Assembly (NCBI GenBank): GCA_013288555.1
Contig: JABDBQ010000029.1
Span: 1-35,114 of the forward strand
From: Bacteroidota bacterium
Lineage (GTDB): Bacteria; Bacteroidota; Bacteroidia; CAILMK01
Length of the DNA stretch: 35,114 nt
Reading direction: 5' to 3'
Under the pieces are notes generated by a model, which worked only from the letters and a program-made list of their open reading frames with translations, made no database searches and was not told the origin of the DNA. The position numbers and the translations under genes are program-made. Shown piece by piece: positions 1 to 6,717 of this stretch (the stretch's first letter is position 1; every line of letters begins with the position of its first letter).

Positions 1-1
1 A

Positions 2-696
2 GTGATATTCTTTGCCTTATTGTTTTTAACCTTTATAATCCCCGTATTATGCAATGCACAAGCTGCTGATAAACACGGTTCCGGTGATAAAGGAAAGACT
101 TATTATGACGTGGCCAAAACAATGATAACCAGGCAGATGCAGACCGCATCCGGAAAGAAAACGAAGAAAAGGCTGTACAAGAACAAAAAGATAATGAGGC
201 CAGAATAGCCCAGGAACAGAAAGATGCTGATGCAAAAGCTGAACAGGCAAAAAGAGATGCAGAGGCTGCCGAACAGCAGAGAAAACAGGCTGAAGCTGAT
301 AAATTAGCAAGGGCTAATGCTGCCAAATCTATTCCATTAACTGAATCTGATACGAAATTTATTAAATCTTTTGTCGTAAGGTATGATTATAATAAATCAA
401 CCGTATCAGGCACTGATCTGGAAAAGTTAAATAAACTTACAGCGATCATGAAAGCACATCAGAATTTAAAACTGGTAATAACCGGGTATGCTGATAGTAA
501 AGGATCTGAACCGAATAATATTATTGTCGGACAAAGAAGAGCTGATTCCGTCAAGGATTATCTTATAAAAAATGGTGTTCCAAATGCTGACAGGATTTCA
601 ACGGTTTCTATGGGTTCTAAACAACCCGTAAGTTCCAATAAAACTGCTGCAGGACGTGCTATGAACAGAAGGATATCGTTAAGGCTGGCAGAATGA
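2..696 (+). CDS. OmpA-family envelope protein, 5' partial, with an apparent frameshift
   Basis: Two overlapping frames together make one recognisable protein. The first (from base 2) encodes a hydrophobic signal-peptide core ending in a CNAQA-like cleavage site. The second (open from about 109 to 696) encodes an Ala/Glu/Gln/Lys-rich coiled coil and then an OmpA-like peptidoglycan-binding domain, with GYADSKG, a QRRADSV helix and a closing NRRISLRL. One extra A in the AAAA run at about 114-117 would join them (TYYDVAK followed by NNDNQADADR). The family role is to tether the outer membrane to peptidoglycan through diaminopimelate. The true start probably lies before the window, because the signal peptide has no positively charged N-terminus. 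The frameshift may be genuine decay or a homopolymer sequencing error. The domain call is firm; the intactness is not. Confidence 0.75.
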
Positions 697-700
697 ACCA

Positions 701-718
701 CAGACAAGCAATTGTCTG
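701..718. terminator. Hairpin between convergent genes
   Basis: A perfect 7-bp inverted repeat (CAGACAA, loop GCAA, TTGTCTG) lies between the stop of the OmpA-type gene and the stop of the convergent transporter. No long T-run follows, so it is a candidate bidirectional terminator only. The following TGTCTGAATTA text also resembles the short dispersed repeat near 12582. Confidence 0.4.
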
Positions 719-731
719 AATTAATGGATTT

Positions 732-2141
732 CTAGACCAGCATTCCGGCAATGGTTGCCGCAAGTAAATTCGCAATAGTTCCAGCAATGAGTGCTTTGAT
801 GCCTAATTGGGCAAGCATTGGTTTTTTGGATGGTGCGAGACTTCCGATACCACCGATCTGAACCCCAATGGAACCAAAATTTGCGAATCCGCAAAGGGCA
901 TAAGTTGTAATGATAATTGTCTTTTGATTTATCAAAATATGGGCATCTTTTAACTTGCCGAATTCTATATAGGCTACAAATTCATTCAGGATTCCTTTTT
1001 GTCCCAATAGTTGTCCTACATAAAAAGTATCCGGACCGCGTACGCCGATCAGCCATGCAATCGGAGCAAAGACATATCCAAGCATGTATTGGAGGGTTAA
1101 CCCCTCATATCGTCCGTGACTCTGGGCTATGATCCTGGCATTCAACCCCGTCCAGCTGCCGATATAATGGATGGAAATATAATTCAGCATTGCCATAAAC
1201 GCAATAAAAACCAATAGCATAGCTCCAACATTCACTGCCAACCGGAGCCCATCACCTGTACCATTGGCAATGGCTTCGAGCAAATTGGTTCCCAATTTTT
1301 GTTTGGGGATTTTGAAATCTTTGTTGAATTCCTCTGTCTCCGGGATGAGCATTTTTGCGATAAAAAAGGTACCTGGCGCCGTCATAACAGAAGCTGTAAG
1401 CAAATGTGTGGCAAATATCTGTTGTTGTACCGGATCTGCACCACCAAGAAAACCGATATAAGCAGCCAGTATCCCACCCGATATATGCGCCATACCCCCT
1501 GTCATTAAAGCCAGGGTTTCTGACTTTGTCATGCCTGCGATATAGGGTTTGATGACGAGCGGGGCTTCTGTCTGCCCGATAAATATATTGGCGGCGCTTG
1601 CCAGGCTTTCAGCACCGGATAACCCCATCAACCTTTTCATAACCCATGCAAAACCATATACAATCCGTTGAAGTATATTAAGATAAAACAAGGCCGATGT
1701 AAATGCCGCAAAGAAAACGATAGTAGGCAGTACCTGGAAAACGAAAATAAAACCATAGCTATTGGTATTGGAAACAAGTCCCCCAAACAAAAAAGTGGAA
1801 CCCGCTTTGGTAAACCCTAACAGGGTAACAAAAACCGAAGCAAAACCACTGAAAATTTCCTTGACTATAGGGATTTTTAAAACACAAATGGCAAAAACGA
1901 ACTGTAGAAGCAATGCTTTGACAATCAATGCCCAGTTGATATGTCTTTTATTGGAAGACAGCAGGAATCCGATAAGGGTAAGCCCGGCTATACCCATGAG
2001 CCCGTTAAGGATACCGCTCCATGCAAATTCATTGTTAGCGGATAACGGCTGCGCCTCTGATAATAAAGGCATCAACAGGCAAACAGCAATGAGATATCGT
2101 ATTTTCTTTCCCAAAAGAGGAATGGTTTTTATCGGATGCAA
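732..2141 (-). CDS. CNT-family nucleoside:cation symporter (NupC-like)
   Basis: This is a polytopic inner-membrane protein of 469 aa. It carries the concentrative nucleoside transporter signatures GQTEAPLVIKPY and GGMAHISGGILAAYIG, followed by the C-terminal core with repeated hydrophobic helices (GFANFGSIGVQIGGIG). Members import nucleosides with Na+ or H+ for salvage. It is about 70 residues longer than typical bacterial NupC because of an N-terminal hydrophobic segment ending in SEAQ, which could be a signal peptide or an extra helix as in many Bacteroidota homologues. The first usable start is TTG at 2141; the next in-frame ATG (MPLLSEAQ) would remove most of this segment. It stands alone and converges on the OmpA-type gene. 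Confidence 0.9.
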   Translation of the reverse strand: MHPIKTIPLLGKKIRYLIAVCLLMPLLSEAQPLSANNEFAWSGILNGLMGIAGLTLIGFLLSSNKRHINWALIVKALLLQFVFAICVLKIPIVKEIFSGFASVFVTLLGFTKAGSTFLFGGLVSNTNSYGFIFVFQVLPTIVFFAAFTSALFYLNILQRIVYGFAWVMKRLMGLSGAESLASAANIFIGQTEAPLVIKPYIAGMTKSETLALMTGGMAHISGGILAAYIGFLGGADPVQQQIFATHLLTASVMTAPGTFFIAKMLIPETEEFNKDFKIPKQKLGTNLLEAIANGTGDGLRLAVNVGAMLLVFIAFMAMLNYISIHYIGSWTGLNARIIAQSHGRYEGLTLQYMLGYVFAPIAWLIGVRGPDTFYVGQLLGQKGILNEFVAYIEFGKLKDAHILINQKTIIITTYALCGFANFGSIGVQIGGIGSLAPSKKPMLAQLGIKALIAGTIANLLAATIAGMLV

Positions 2142-2294
2142 ATAAAGAGGATTTTGGGGGATTGTGGGTATTTGGAAAGATTATTTAATATTGGAGTTGC
2201 TTGTTTCCTAATTATTTGTGAATCCTAAAAACTGTGGCTAAATAGATTGAGGGCGATAAAAATGACTAACTTGCTTGTTATTCGACTCCATAAT

Positions 2295-2972
2295 ATGAGA
2301 AAACTAATGCTAAAACAATGGCAATCTTTGATATTCAATCTTCTTTTCATAATATTAATAATTTTTTACAGCTGTACTCGAAATAATAAAATTACTATCA
2401 AACATTTTTATCCGAATGGAATTTGTAGTCAGGAATATGAAATTAACGAAGATTCTCTTAAGGATGGAATTTTTATAGAATATTATAAATCAGGTAAGCC
2501 ATATCTTTATGGACATTATAAAAACGGACTTTTAAATGGTAAAATAGTGTATCAAATGAATGACGGAAGAATCAGTCAAATACTTTATTATAGCAATGGG
2601 ATTTATAATAGTGGAGAAAGGTTTGATTCATCAGGAAATTTCAATGGAGAAATCTTTCAAACTGTATTCAAAACAACTTCAAATATTGTTAAAGTTGGAG
2701 AAAAATTTGTTTTGAACATCTCTTTGACTCCTCAGCCCCAAATTAGTATTGGCACAATTGAACTTTATTTAAATAACGCAAAAATTTATGCATCTAAAAA
2801 TGTTGATGCAGGCTATCCCGTTATAACTGCCCAATTTTACAAAGATTATAACTTCGAATGGCGATTCCCAATTACTGGTGAATATATTATCGAATGCGTA
2901 ATTCATTTTAAAGAAGCTGATAAATCCAAGAACTATTCGGGAGGACAATACAAAGTCAAAGTATTACCCTAA
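2295..2972 (+). CDS. MORN/YwqK-type repeat lipoprotein
   Basis: The start is placed at the ATG at 2295 rather than the in-frame ATG/TTG options upstream. From here the protein begins MRKLMLKQW, runs into a hydrophobic stretch and reaches a lipobox-like FYSC, giving about 225 aa. Residues about 30-110 after the Cys contain imperfect Tyr/Gly-rich units (KDGIFIEYYKSGKP, YGHYKNGLLNGK, SNGIYNSGE) of the kind annotated as MORN repeats or 'YwqK family antitoxin' in Bacteroidota. The C-terminal half resembles a beta-sandwich (EKFVLNISLTP, TGEYIIECVIHF). Its function is unknown; it is probably anchored in the envelope. AT content is higher than in the flanking genes, which hints at recent arrival. The sirtuin 5' fragment starts only 10 bases after its stop. 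Confidence 0.6.
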   Translation: MRKLMLKQWQSLIFNLLFIILIIFYSCTRNNKITIKHFYPNGICSQEYEINEDSLKDGIFIEYYKSGKPYLYGHYKNGLLNGKIVYQMNDGRISQILYYSNGIYNSGERFDSSGNFNGEIFQTVFKTTSNIVKVGEKFVLNISLTPQPQISIGTIELYLNNAKIYASKNVDAGYPVITAQFYKDYNFEWRFPITGEYIIECVIHFKEADKSKNYSGGQYKVKVLP

Positions 2973-2977
2973 ACCTC

Positions 2978-3055
2978 TTACATTGAAACCCAAAATCGTC
3001 ATTTTCACCGGAGCCGGCATTAGTGCGGAAAACGGCATATCTACTTTCAGGGATA
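2978..3055 (+). repeat. Diverged direct repeat, copy A (sirtuin 5' end)
   Basis: These 78 bases match 3570-3647 with about six substitutions in the 73 aligned coding bases, mostly synonymous transitions. Similarity starts at TTAC just before the TTG start and stops abruptly after CAGGGATA. It flanks the BrnT-like module on its left. Confidence 0.9.
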
Positions 3056-3081
3056 TGTTTCTAAGTTCTAAGGCATGTTAG
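2983..3081 (+). pseudogene. Truncated sirtuin 5' fragment
   Basis: Reading from TTG at 2983 gives 24 residues nearly identical to the intact sirtuin N-terminus (KPKIVIFTGAGISAENGIS, then TFRD). An unrelated tail, MFLSSKAC, follows and then a stop at 3079-3081. It keeps the NAD-binding GAGIS motif but nothing else, so it cannot be an enzyme. It is a remnant or by-product of the event that placed the toxin module in front of the sirtuin. Confidence 0.85.
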
Positions 3082-3100
3082 TTTTTCTTAATATTGCATT

Positions 3101-3349
3101 ATGGAATTTGACTGGGATGAAGCAAATATTCATAAGTTGACCATTGTGAATGCAAAACGCGGCATTGATAAAGGCGAAGTTGAAAGCGTATTTACTGATC
3201 CTGACCATATAGAGAGGCCAAATAAGCATCCAGGCGAAGAAAGATTTGAAGCAATAGGATTAAGCAACCGAAATAGATTGGTATTTGTTATTTTTACAAA
3301 ACGAAACGGAAAAATCAGATATGTTACAGCATGGCAACAAAGTCGCTAA
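3101..3349 (+). CDS. BrnT-like ribonuclease toxin
   Basis: This 82-aa protein has the BrnT layout: an N-terminal FDWDEAN, a helix leading to VESVFTDPDH, the GEERFEAIGLSN strand pair, RLVFVIFTKRNGKIRYVTA and a final QQSR. BrnT toxins are RelE-like ribonucleases that inhibit translation and are neutralised by a partner encoded immediately downstream. The ATG at 3101 follows an AT-rich leader. The neighbouring downstream frame (3363-3560) is the likely antitoxin, although it does not look like BrnA. The module sits between two copies of the sirtuin 5' end, which suggests it was inserted. Confidence 0.75.
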   Translation: MEFDWDEANIHKLTIVNAKRGIDKGEVESVFTDPDHIERPNKHPGEERFEAIGLSNRNRLVFVIFTKRNGKIRYVTAWQQSR

Positions 3350-3362
3350 CGGCAAAAAAAAG

Positions 3363-3560
3363 ATGAGCAGTGATTATCTAACTGACGAAGAAGATGGATA
3401 CTCACAAGCAGAAAGAGACAGAATCAGCGCTGAACTGACCGAATTGTATCTTAACAAAAAGTCTGTCTCTGTAGTAGATATTTTGCTCGATATTCAAAAA
3501 AGATTAGCCCATGTTGAAAATCTTTTGAAGTCAAAAGGAAAAGTAGCCAAAGCAAAATAG
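3363..3560 (+). CDS. Small helical protein, putative antitoxin partner of BrnT
   Basis: From ATG 3363 this encodes 65 aa: an acidic start (MSSDYLTDEEDGYSQAERD) followed by two helices and a basic Lys/Ala-rich tail. No BrnA or ribbon-helix-helix signature is apparent, so antitoxin function rests on position alone. The ATG overlaps a TGA (ATGA at 3363-3366) that ends an 11-codon frame starting at ATG 3331 inside the toxin gene (MATKSLTAKK). One extra A in the A8 run at 3354-3361 would fuse the two into a 76-aa protein with a natural-looking N-terminus. Translation is therefore either by re-initiation at ATGA or of the longer form, if the run is really nine As or is read with slippage. Confidence 0.55.
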   Translation: MSSDYLTDEEDGYSQAERDRISAELTELYLNKKSVSVVDILLDIQKRLAHVENLLKSKGKVAKAK

Positions 3561-3569
3561 CCTGTAATT

Positions 3570-3647
3570 TTACTTTGAAACCCAAAATCGTCATCCTCAC
3601 CGGAGCCGGCATCAGTGCTGAAAGCGGCATATCCACTTTCAGGGATA
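3570..3647 (+). repeat. Diverged direct repeat, copy B (5' end of intact sirtuin)
   Basis: This is the partner of 2978-3055. It covers the TTG start and the first 24 codons of the intact sirtuin gene. The 514 bases between the copies contain only the toxin/antitoxin module. Confidence 0.9.
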
Positions 3648-4273
3648 GTGGTGGGCTATGGGAAGGATATGACATCAACGAAGTAGCCACGCCGGAAGGA
3701 TGGGCAAAGAACCGCGAACTTGTCCTTGATTTTTATAACCAGCGCCGGAAAAATGTCAGGGAATCTAAACCAAACATGGCACATCTGGCCCTCAAGAAAC
3801 TGGAAGAGAAATTTAACGTTGTCATCATCACCCAGAATATTGACAACCTGCATGAGCGTGCAGGCTCTACAAATATCATCCACCTTCATGGGGAGATCAT
3901 GAAAGCCCGCAGTGGATTCGATGAGCATTTATTATATGATCTTGGAGATAAAGACATAGCTATCGGCAACAAATGCGAAAAAGGGTCCCAGTTACGGCCG
4001 CATGTTGTCTGGTTTGGTGAGGCCGTCCCCATGATGGATAAAGCTGTCGCAGAGGCATCAGAAGCAGATATTTTAATCGTAATTGGAACATCCATGGTGG
4101 TTTACCCTGCAGCCGGACTCGCCCACTATGTTCCCTATTATATCCCGAAATACATCATCGACCCTAATATCCCCGAAGGACTCAACCAACAAAACCTCAC
4201 CAAAATAGCTAAAAAGGCCGGTGAAGGGGTGCCTGAGTTGGTGGAAAAACTATTAGAAAATTTGGGAATTTGA
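3575..4273 (+). CDS. cobB: Sir2-family NAD-dependent protein deacylase (CobB/SIRT5-like)
   Basis: At 232 aa this is the normal size for bacterial sirtuins. Motifs in order are GAGISAESGI (residues 10-19), TQNIDNLHERAG (86-97), the catalytic HLHGE (His105), RPHVVWFGE (141-149) and VIGTSMVVYPAAGL (169-182). Tyr54 and Arg57 in FYNQR correspond to the acyl-pocket Tyr/Arg of CobB and SIRT5, so desuccinylase/demalonylase activity is likely besides deacetylation. Only Cys134 remains between HLHGE and RPH, so the usual four-Cys zinc site is absent, as is common in Bacteroidota sirtuins. The start is TTG in a segment duplicated upstream; no Shine-Dalgarno is seen. Its stop lies inside an octamer repeat array, so the last residues (ENLGI) are repeat-derived. 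Confidence 0.92.
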   Translation: MKPKIVILTGAGISAESGISTFRDSGGLWEGYDINEVATPEGWAKNRELVLDFYNQRRKNVRESKPNMAHLALKKLEEKFNVVIITQNIDNLHERAGSTNIIHLHGEIMKARSGFDEHLLYDLGDKDIAIGNKCEKGSQLRPHVVWFGEAVPMMDKAVAEASEADILIVIGTSMVVYPAAGLAHYVPYYIPKYIIDPNIPEGLNQQNLTKIAKKAGEGVPELVEKLLENLGI

Positions 4274-4295
4274 AAATTTGAAAATGGGCTGACGC
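4257..4295. repeat. Tandem AATTTGAA-type octamer array, copy 1
   Basis: Period-8 words (AAAATTTG, GGAATTTG, AAAATTTG) are followed by AAAATGGGCTGACGC. The same block with the same 3' tail recurs at 5238-5285, on the other side of the methyltransferase gene. It contains the sirtuin stop codon (4271-4273). A second low-complexity stretch rich in CTCAC words follows at about 4339-4371. Confidence 0.8.
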
Positions 4296-4388
4296 AAAAA
4301 TAAGCCGGTGCAAGCCCCAAATTTCCAATTTCAAATTTCACCTCTCACTTCTTACCTCTCACATCTCACTCTTTAAAGGACTGAATCG

Positions 4389-4396
4389 TATCTTCG
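4389..4396 (+). promoter_or_regulatory. Bacteroidota -7-like promoter element (TATCTTCG)
   Basis: The octamer matches TAnnTTTG with one change (C for T) and lies 23 bases before the methyltransferase ATG. The same TAnnTTCG variant precedes two other genes here (8288 and 10456), which supports its use. Confidence 0.45.
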
Positions 4397-4419
4397 CACC
4401 ATATTTATAAAAAAATCTG

Positions 4420-5226
4420 ATGGAATACGATCCTATTAAAGATAAATTCGGAGGCGTTTTTAACAAATCTCCTTTTTTAAGAAAGACTTTCTACAACATG
4501 CTCGACCTGCTCTTGCTGCGCACCTGGCATGTTCATAAAGACCTGAGAAGCTGGATGAAGCAACACCCAAACGGTGCTGATATTCTGGATGCCGGGTGTG
4601 GTTTCGGGCAATACTCCTATTATCTTGCCAAGCAGAATAAGAATTATAAAATCCTGGCTGTAGATGTAAAGGAAGATTATTTGGCGGATTGCAGGAAGTT
4701 TTTTGCCTCAGCCGGACTGAATAATGTGGTTTTCCAGGTGGAAGACCTTGTTAAATTTAAAAACCCTGAATCTTATGACCTTATTATCAGCGTAGATGTC
4801 ATGGAGCATATCCTTGAAGATGTAACCGTTTTTGAAAATTTCTATGCCTCATTAAAACCTGGCGGGATGCTCATTATCAATACCCCTTCCGACCAGGGTG
4901 GTTCTGATGTTCATGGCGAAGGTGAAGAGTCATTTATCGGAGAGCACGTTCGTGACGGATACAATAAAGAAGATATTACCAAAAAACTTCAAAGTGCCGG
5001 ATTTTCCAAGATTCAGCCAAGATATACCTATGGAGCCCCGGGAAAAATTTCCTGGAAATTGTCTATGAAATACCCGATGACGATGCTCAACAAAAGCATG
5101 GCCTTCACGATATTGCTGCCATTTTATTATCTTGCCGCTTACCCAATCAGTTTTGTACTGAATTATTTCGACACCTATACTTCTCATAAAACCGGAACAG
5201 GCTTAACTGTGAATGCGTGGAAATAA
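4420..5226 (+). CDS. Class I SAM-dependent methyltransferase with hydrophobic C-terminus
   Basis: This 268-aa protein has a Rossmann methyltransferase core: motif I ILDAGCGFGQYSYYLAK (residues about 55-71), the acidic end of strand 2 at ILAVDVKEDY, motif II YDLIISVDVMEHI and motif III LKPGGMLIINTPS. It belongs to the UbiG/Methyltransf_11 type; the substrate cannot be read from sequence. Residues about 220-250 are strongly hydrophobic (KSMAFTILLPFYYLAAYPIS), suggesting peripheral membrane attachment or a lipid-like substrate. The gene stands alone between two copies of the octamer repeat. ATG 4420 follows a short AT-rich leader. Confidence 0.8.
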   Translation: MEYDPIKDKFGGVFNKSPFLRKTFYNMLDLLLLRTWHVHKDLRSWMKQHPNGADILDAGCGFGQYSYYLAKQNKNYKILAVDVKEDYLADCRKFFASAGLNNVVFQVEDLVKFKNPESYDLIISVDVMEHILEDVTVFENFYASLKPGGMLIINTPSDQGGSDVHGEGEESFIGEHVRDGYNKEDITKKLQSAGFSKIQPRYTYGAPGKISWKLSMKYPMTMLNKSMAFTILLPFYYLAAYPISFVLNYFDTYTSHKTGTGLTVNAWK

Positions 5227-5237
5227 TTTTTTAACTA

Positions 5238-5285
5238 TTTGAAAATTTGAAAATTTGGGAATTTGAAAATGGGCTGACGCGAAAA
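5238..5285. repeat. Tandem octamer array, copy 2
   Basis: This is the same block as at 4257-4295, ending in the shared tail AAAATGGGCTGACGC. Together they bracket the methyltransferase gene, 12 bases beyond its stop. Confidence 0.8.
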
Positions 5286-5390
5286 ATTGATAATAATTGT
5301 ATCAATAAGGTAGCATTTTTGAATGCGTTATCAAAAATCTCCATTCTTCCAATCAGTTTTCATGAAATCGGATTACCTCCCGGAGGCAAT

Positions 5391-5427
5391 TCTCAAATTT
5401 TCAAATTCTCAAATTTTCAAATTTGAA
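5391..5427. repeat. Octamer array in opposite orientation (CTCAAATT/TTCAAATT)
   Basis: Four period-8 words in the complementary orientation to copies 1 and 2 run directly into the permease gene; its TTG start at 5423 is part of the last word. The interval 5286-5390 contains a small CCTCC/GGAGG hairpin (about 5376-5386) but no gene. Confidence 0.75.
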
Positions 5428-6667
5428 TCTCCCACTCTATATCGCCCGTAAGTATTTCTTTTCGAGGAATATATCAAATGTAATTCATGTTATTTCCCTC
5501 ATTTCCATCCTGGGCATATTCTTTGGCTCGGCGGCCCTGATCATTATTCTTTCGGCTTTTAATGGTTTTGAATCCGTTGTGGGTAAGCTGTACGCCAGTT
5601 TTGATTCTGACCTGAAAATTGTTCCTGTTACAGGCAAATATTTTACTCCAGATTCACTGACTATGAACAAGATAAAAGGAATCTCCGGAATTAAAGCCAT
5701 GACTCCCGTTATTGAAGAAAATGCTGAACTTCGCTATCGCTCCAATCAAAGTTTCGCCACAATAAAAGCCATCAATCCTGATTATATCCATTCATCAGGA
5801 ATTGACAGCATGATTGTTGCAGGCAACAGCAATCTTTTTGAAGATTCTATAAATTACGCAGTTATAGGTGGCGGTATCGCTTACACACTAAACCTGAGAG
5901 GATACGATGAATTCCACCCAATACAGATATATGTGCCGAGAAAGGATGTGGAAATTTCAACCCATAACCCTGAAAATTCCCTGTCCGAAAAAAACATTAT
6001 CAGCGGGGGCATTTTTTCCATTCAGCAGGATTTCGACCAGAGATATGTTCTGATGCCTATTGGGTTTGCAAGGGAACTGCTTGGCGAAAATAAAGCGGTT
6101 ACAGCTATTGAGATAAATTTAAAAGACAAAAATAAAGTAGCAGATGCCAAGGCGAAAATTCAGCAAATAATGGGTAGTCGTTTCCAGGTTTTAGACCGGT
6201 TTCAGCAGCATCCTTCCTTGTATAAAATAATGCATGTAGAAAAAGCTGCCGTTTACCTCGTTATGTCTTTGATCCTGCTCATAGCTACATTTAACTTGAT
6301 TGGTTCCCTATTGATGCTTGCCCTTGAAAAACAAAAAGATATGGCGATTTTGCTGGGCATGGGCGCCCGGTCAGGTGTCGTAAAAAGAATTATCACATTT
6401 GAAGGACTGCTGCTTTCGGTAAGCGGCGGCGTTATCGGCATGGCAGTGGGAGGATTGATATGCTGGCTGCAGCTGACCTATGGATTCGTAAAATTAGGAA
6501 GTTCAGATTCTACATTTGTAGTTTCGGCCTACCCAATTGCTTTCAATGCATGGGATTTTGTGGTTGTATTTTTTACCGTTCTTGTCCTGGGATTTCTTGC
6601 CTCATGGTATCCGGCATATATGGCCAATAAAAAAATAGGGGTTGGCGTTTTGAGCAGCAGAGATTAA
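5423..6667 (+). CDS. LolC/LolE-type FtsX-family ABC transporter permease
   Basis: This 414-aa protein has the classical layout: a short cytoplasmic start NLPLYIARKYF, TM1 (about 22-46, VISLISILGIFFGSAALIII), a periplasmic MacB/LolC-like domain (about 50-265) and three C-terminal TM helices (about 272-410) with the FtsX-like segment EKQKDMAILLGMGA. LolCE extracts lipoproteins from the inner membrane, powered by the LolD ATPase; no ATPase gene lies nearby. The start is TTG 5423, supported by the family's conserved first residues, and it lies within the octamer repeat. An ATP-driven export permease is certain; the exact Lol role is an inference. Confidence 0.88.
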   Translation: MNLPLYIARKYFFSRNISNVIHVISLISILGIFFGSAALIIILSAFNGFESVVGKLYASFDSDLKIVPVTGKYFTPDSLTMNKIKGISGIKAMTPVIEENAELRYRSNQSFATIKAINPDYIHSSGIDSMIVAGNSNLFEDSINYAVIGGGIAYTLNLRGYDEFHPIQIYVPRKDVEISTHNPENSLSEKNIISGGIFSIQQDFDQRYVLMPIGFARELLGENKAVTAIEINLKDKNKVADAKAKIQQIMGSRFQVLDRFQQHPSLYKIMHVEKAAVYLVMSLILLIATFNLIGSLLMLALEKQKDMAILLGMGARSGVVKRIITFEGLLLSVSGGVIGMAVGGLICWLQLTYGFVKLGSSDSTFVVSAYPIAFNAWDFVVVFFTVLVLGFLASWYPAYMANKKIGVGVLSSRD

Positions 6668-6717
6668 GTCAATGATCAATCCCGAATAAGTCGGGACAAG
6701 TTAATCAATGATCAATA
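6668..6717. repeat. Heptamer array (TCAATGA) with internal hairpin
   Basis: Period-7 words TCAATGA/TCAAT occur on both sides of a CCCGA-ATAAG-TCGGG hairpin (6681-6695). The array follows the permease stop and runs into the DUF2779 gene, encoding its last residues (TIDH) and stop. A sister array lies at the other end of that gene (8194-8225). Confidence 0.75.

Noticed and set aside
110-118. Programmed -1 frameshift in the OmpA-type gene
   Set aside because: The bases around GCCAAAACA do not form a canonical X-XXY-YYZ slippery heptamer in the incoming frame; deletion or sequence error is simpler.
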